Source: Dromiciops gliroides (lineage: Eukaryota > Chordata > Mammalia > Microbiotheria > Microbiotheriidae). Taken from it: a stretch of DNA of 64,000 bases. This document shows positions 60,700 to 64,000 of the stretch, piece by piece. Location of the stretch: assembly GCF_019393635.1 (NCBI RefSeq), contig NC_057861.1:168665577-168729576 (forward strand), written 5' to 3'. The stretch's first letter is position 1. Every line of letters begins with the position of its first letter. Below the pieces are notes generated by a model that was given only the letters and a program-made list of their open reading frames with translations, did not search any database and was not told the DNA's origin. The translations under genes and the position numbers were made by a program.

Positions 60700-61040
60700 A
60701 GAAAGACCATCAAATCTAAAGGAAAGGACATTTGTATAAGATGAGACTATTTTGCATCCACCAGAAAGTACAGGAAGGAATTAAATAATGTATTCCAAAG
60801 AGCAAAATATCTCAATATGCAACCCAAGGTGACATACTCTACAAATTTGAGTCTAACAATGAAAAAAGATGATAGTTCAATAAAAAAGAGGCATTCAAAG
60901 CAGTACTAGAAAGAGAAACAAGTTCCAACAAATTATTTGCTTTGTAAACCCTAGACTACAGAAATACAAGAAAAGTAAACAACTACAGCAACCAAGGAAA
61001 ATAACAACAAAGAGTGAAGGCAGAAGGTAAATAGAAGCAT
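60700..61040 (+). pseudogene. LINE-1 ORF1 C-terminal remnant
   Basis: Translation around 60790-60860 gives FQRAKYLNMQPKVTYSTNLS, which parallels the ORF1 C-terminal motif of the HAL1 copies (FQRAKELGLQPRIIYPSKLS). Stops follow. Confidence 0.7.
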
Positions 61041-61138
61041 TGGTGGAGAAGCAGGCCTAAAAATCATCAACTAAATCTCTCAGCACCCTGATCATACTTG
61101 AGTCAATGTTTTTGAGGGAATAAATTACAAAATGAGAA

Positions 61139-61461
61139 AGTGTTGTTGGTCTTTTGTTCTCCAAGTGGACCTTGCCATCGGGAGGTGATGTCATGACTTG
61201 TTGTGAACTAGATTTAAGTGAAGGAGTGCTGTGCAAAGTTGCCAGCCTCACTCTCTCCTTCAGAGCCATCAGGGTCCAGTGGGAAGAGACGGATAGACAA
61301 ACAGCAATACTTGTGGAGATGGCTCTGGATGTTTGAGGCAATCTGGGTTAAGTGACTTGCCCAGGGTCATACACCTAGTAAGTGTCTGAGATCAGATTCG
61401 AACTCAGGTCCTCCTGACTCCAGGGCCATTGCTCTATCCACTGCACCACCTAGCTGCCCCC
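61139..61461 (-). mobile_element. Composite SINE: tRNA-like CORE head plus about 190-bp RTE-type tail
   Basis: On the minus strand it runs from the usual head and core (61461-61334) directly into a separate block (61333-61139) with GCCATCTCCACAAG, GACATCACCTCCCGATGGCA and GAGAACAAAAGACCAACAAC. The repeat AAATGAGAA flanks the whole unit (61130-61138 and 61462-61470), so it moved as one element. Confidence 0.75.
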
Positions 61462-61739
61462 AAATGAGAAGGTACATGAATGGGGTGAGAAGAGGAAGAA
61501 GATGGACAGGAATGTGACATAACATAATCAAGTGAAAAATTGAAAATGATGGCAAGATAACTCTTGTATTCTCTCAGGAAGAAGAAAGCCTATAGAATTG
61601 ATGAGGAGGCAAAGAGAGGGATTCAGACAGGGAGAAAGGGGGAAATCTTGTTTTTGTAGTGGAAAGGGATATTACTGATGAACACTACCATGGAGGAGAG
61701 AATATTTTTTTCTTAAAGAAAAAGGTTAATCTTCCTCAA

Positions 61740-62480
61740 CCATAGATCTGTTCTTATAACTTCCATGCTTGATACCTTCTAACAGCTCCATACTATACTT
61801 GTGTAAAAAAGTTTCAGCATCTAAGCTTGGCATTCAAAGTCCCACAAACTAATGACTTTTTATCTTTCAGGCCTTATTTCTCACATTACTCACCAAATCA
61901 AACTGAATTACCATAGGTCCCCATATATGCCCCAAGTAAATTCTACTTTTGTACTTTTCCTGATCTAGAAAGCGAGGGAGTTGATTTAAATATCCTTCTC
62001 TTTTTTTGTGTGTGTGCATGTGAGAGAGAGGCAATTGGAGTTAAGTGACTTGCCCAGGGTCACACAGCCAGTAAGCGTTAAGTGTCTGAGGCTGGATTTG
62101 AACTCAGGTACTCTTGACTCCAGGGCTGGTGCTCTATCGACTGCGCCATCTAGCTGCCCCTATCCTTCTAACTCTTAATTCAATGATGTATGCTGTTGAA
62201 ATTCTACCCATGATTTAAAAGACCAACTCAAATACCACCTTCTTTTAAAAAATTTTTTTTTAAATGCCACCTTCTTTATGTAAGTCATATTCTACTCCAA
62301 CCTGACTCCTTTTATATGTTTTGTCTGCATTTGTCATCATTTTGTATATATTTTCTCCACTAGGTTATAAGCTCCATGAAGGGAATTGTTTTAGCTAATT
62401 TGTCTAATCCGGCATAATGTTCTGCACATATTAGGCATCTAATATTTATTGAATATTGTTGAGTACAGCTGGGCATAAAG
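61740..62480 (+). mobile_element. L2 3' end with a SINE inside
   Basis: Sense L2 (TTGGCATTCAAAGTCCCACA; after the SINE GGTTATAAGCTCCATGAAGG and a CATCTAATATTTATTGAATA end). Confidence 0.65.
62000..62160 (-). mobile_element. Marsupial CORE-type SINE
   Basis: Reverse copy with a TG/AG-rich tail and the duplication TATCCTTCT (61991-61999 and 62161-62169). Confidence 0.92.
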
Positions 62481-62629
62481 ATACATTTAAATATATTACT
62501 CAATGTCCTTTTGCTAGATTTCAGTGGAAATTATTGTTACTAATCTGAGTATTTTCCACATGAACTTGATTCACTTTTATAGCAAATGATCTTGATACAC
62601 AGGCATAAGCACTAAACCAGTGTCAAGAT

Positions 62630-63045
62630 ATAAATTAAAAAGACCTGGAAAGACATGTATGAAATGATGAATAGTGAAGTGAGCAGAATCAAGGGAACGT
62701 TGTGCACAGAGACAGTAATATTGTTTGATGAAGAACTGTGAATGACTTGACTATTCTCAACAACACAATGATCCAAGACAATCCCAAAGGATTGTTGATG
62801 AAACACACCTCCAAAAAAAGAACTGATATTGATGGAACAGACTGAAGCATGCTATTTTTCACTTTCATTTTTTCTTTTAATCAAGTTTTCTTGTACAAAA
62901 TGACAAATATGGTAATGTTTTACATAATCATACATGTAGAAGCTATATCTGATTGCTTGCTGCCTCTGGGAGGGGAAGGGGATAGAGAGAAGGAGGAAAC
63001 CCCAAACTATAAATAAAAATGTTTATTACATTAAAAAAAAAGATC
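62630..63045 (+). mobile_element. L1 3' end
   Basis: GACCTGGAAAGACATGTATG, AGTGAGCAGAATCAAGGGAA and CACAATGATCCAAGACAATC, then an A tail at 63032-63042. Confidence 0.85.
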
Positions 63046-63229
63046 TAAGTTAAATCAAATGAGGTTAACTTGACTTACATTAGGAGAATGTAGTATTGAT
63101 GAACTGGGAGATATAAACCACCTCATGACTTTTGGTACTTTTTAGCTAATAAAATATCTTATCAGCTTTGAGACTTTCCTTTTGTGAAGGACAGATGTAT
63201 TAGGTATTGTTTTTTCATGTGTTAGATTT

Positions 63230-63373
63230 GGGTGGGGGCGGGGCAACAGGGGTTAAGTGACTTGCCCAGGGTCACACAGCTAGTAAGTGTCAAGTGTCTG
63301 AGGCCGGATTTGAACTCAGGTTCTCCTGAATCCAGGGCCAGTTCTCTATCCATTGTGCCACCTAGCTGCCCCC
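63230..63373 (-). mobile_element. Marsupial CORE-type SINE (left arm of inverted pair)
   Basis: Reverse copy with the perfect 14-bp duplication CATGTGTTAGATTT at 63216-63229 and 63374-63387. Confidence 0.95.
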
Positions 63374-63400
63374 CATGTGTTAGATTTTAAAACATTACTA

Positions 63401-63550
63401 GGGGCAGCTAGATGGCGCAGTGGATAGAGCACTGGCCCTGGATTCAGGAGTACCTGAGTTCAAATCCAGCCTCAGACACTTAACACTTACTAGCTGTGTG
63501 ACCCTGGGCAAGTCACTTAACCCCAACTGCCTTACCAAAAAAAAAAAAAA
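63401..63550 (+). mobile_element. Marsupial CORE-type SINE (right arm of inverted pair)
   Basis: Sense copy 27 bp to the right of the previous one, with a 15-A tail. The target duplication is unclear. Confidence 0.93.
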
Positions 63551-64000
63551 TTGATCACACAACTGTCTCAAACATGGAAAATAGAGGACAAAGACCAAAA
63601 TCTGGCAGCAGTCAATAACAGCATTCTAGTGTAATGAGATCCAGATTGAAATTAAAGGGGAAAAAAGAGGGTGGAGAAGTTTCTTAAAATCTGAAAGGAC
63701 AAGAAAATAATGGAGTTTAACAGCTTTCATCCTCTCCATTAAATCAGGGAACAGCAATAGGTTCATTCTGTCCATTAAATCAGAAAGTATCAAAAGGTCA
63801 TTATGATTCCATGTACTAATGACTCAACTTTGTAAGAATGCAGCTCACATTTATGCAATTTTTAGTGAAAGATATGCCTATTTTATCTAAAACCAAAACT
63901 TTTATCAGGGCTATTTAGAGTTGGGTCATCTATAAATATAACTTTATTGGTACTTATATAATAGATGACCAGGATAAACTGCAGGACAGTGAAATCCCTT
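63551..64000. other. Right edge, nothing recognised
   Basis: AT-rich DNA with an internal near-repeat (CCATTAAATCAG at about 63737 and 63773). No exon or named repeat is seen. Confidence 0.5.

Overview
This is a vertebrate nuclear window from a marsupial, probably an Australian lineage. The evidence is about 28 copies of a roughly 150-bp tRNA-headed CORE-type SINE of the WSINE/Mar type, ORF1-only half-L1 (HAL1) elements, marsupial-style L2 and L1 3' ends, and SINEs with RTE-type tails. Nothing here is bacterial or viral in layout. Nearly all short open frames are translations of these repeats.

The one real gene found is BLOC1S5 (Muted, a subunit of the BLOC-1 complex), on the minus strand. 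Four coding exons were identified by eye: exon 1 at 34877-35006 inside a CpG island, exon 2 at 29178-29260, exon 3 at 24158-24287 and exon 4 at 7683-7741. Every junction has AG/GT ends, and the phases join into one 134-codon frame. The last exon, about 58 residues judging from the human protein, must lie to the left of position 1. So 1-35006 is the BLOC1S5 gene body (introns 1-3 and part of intron 4), and 35007-64000 is its upstream flank. In other mammals EEF1E1 lies upstream in the same orientation; no EEF1E1 exon was recognised here.

Layout: 1-7682, intron 4 with a solo LTR, MIR and SINEs. 7742-24157, the 16.4-kb intron 3, which holds an almost full-length HAL1 with an 18-bp target duplication, an inverted LTR, L1 3' ends, a long antisense L2, and a solo LTR with perfect ends and a TTAG duplication. 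24288-29177, intron 2 with an LTR carrying five CCAAT-type boxes and TATA. 29261-34876, intron 1, mostly L2 and SINEs. 34540-35250, the CpG-island promoter. 35290-64000, upstream DNA with MIRs, an LTR with a doubled polyadenylation module, a 5'-truncated nucleolin retropseudogene, a second HAL1 whose 5' end is duplicated nearby and which carries an unexplained coding-like insertion, L1 3' ends, a mariner-like fragment and an inverted SINE pair at the right edge.

No convincing new biological system was found. The points most worth checking are the exact 388-bp HAL1 5'-end duplication, the 112-codon open frame inserted in HAL1 copy 2, a lone strong splice acceptor with a 45-codon frame at 55176-55314, and the composite SINEs.
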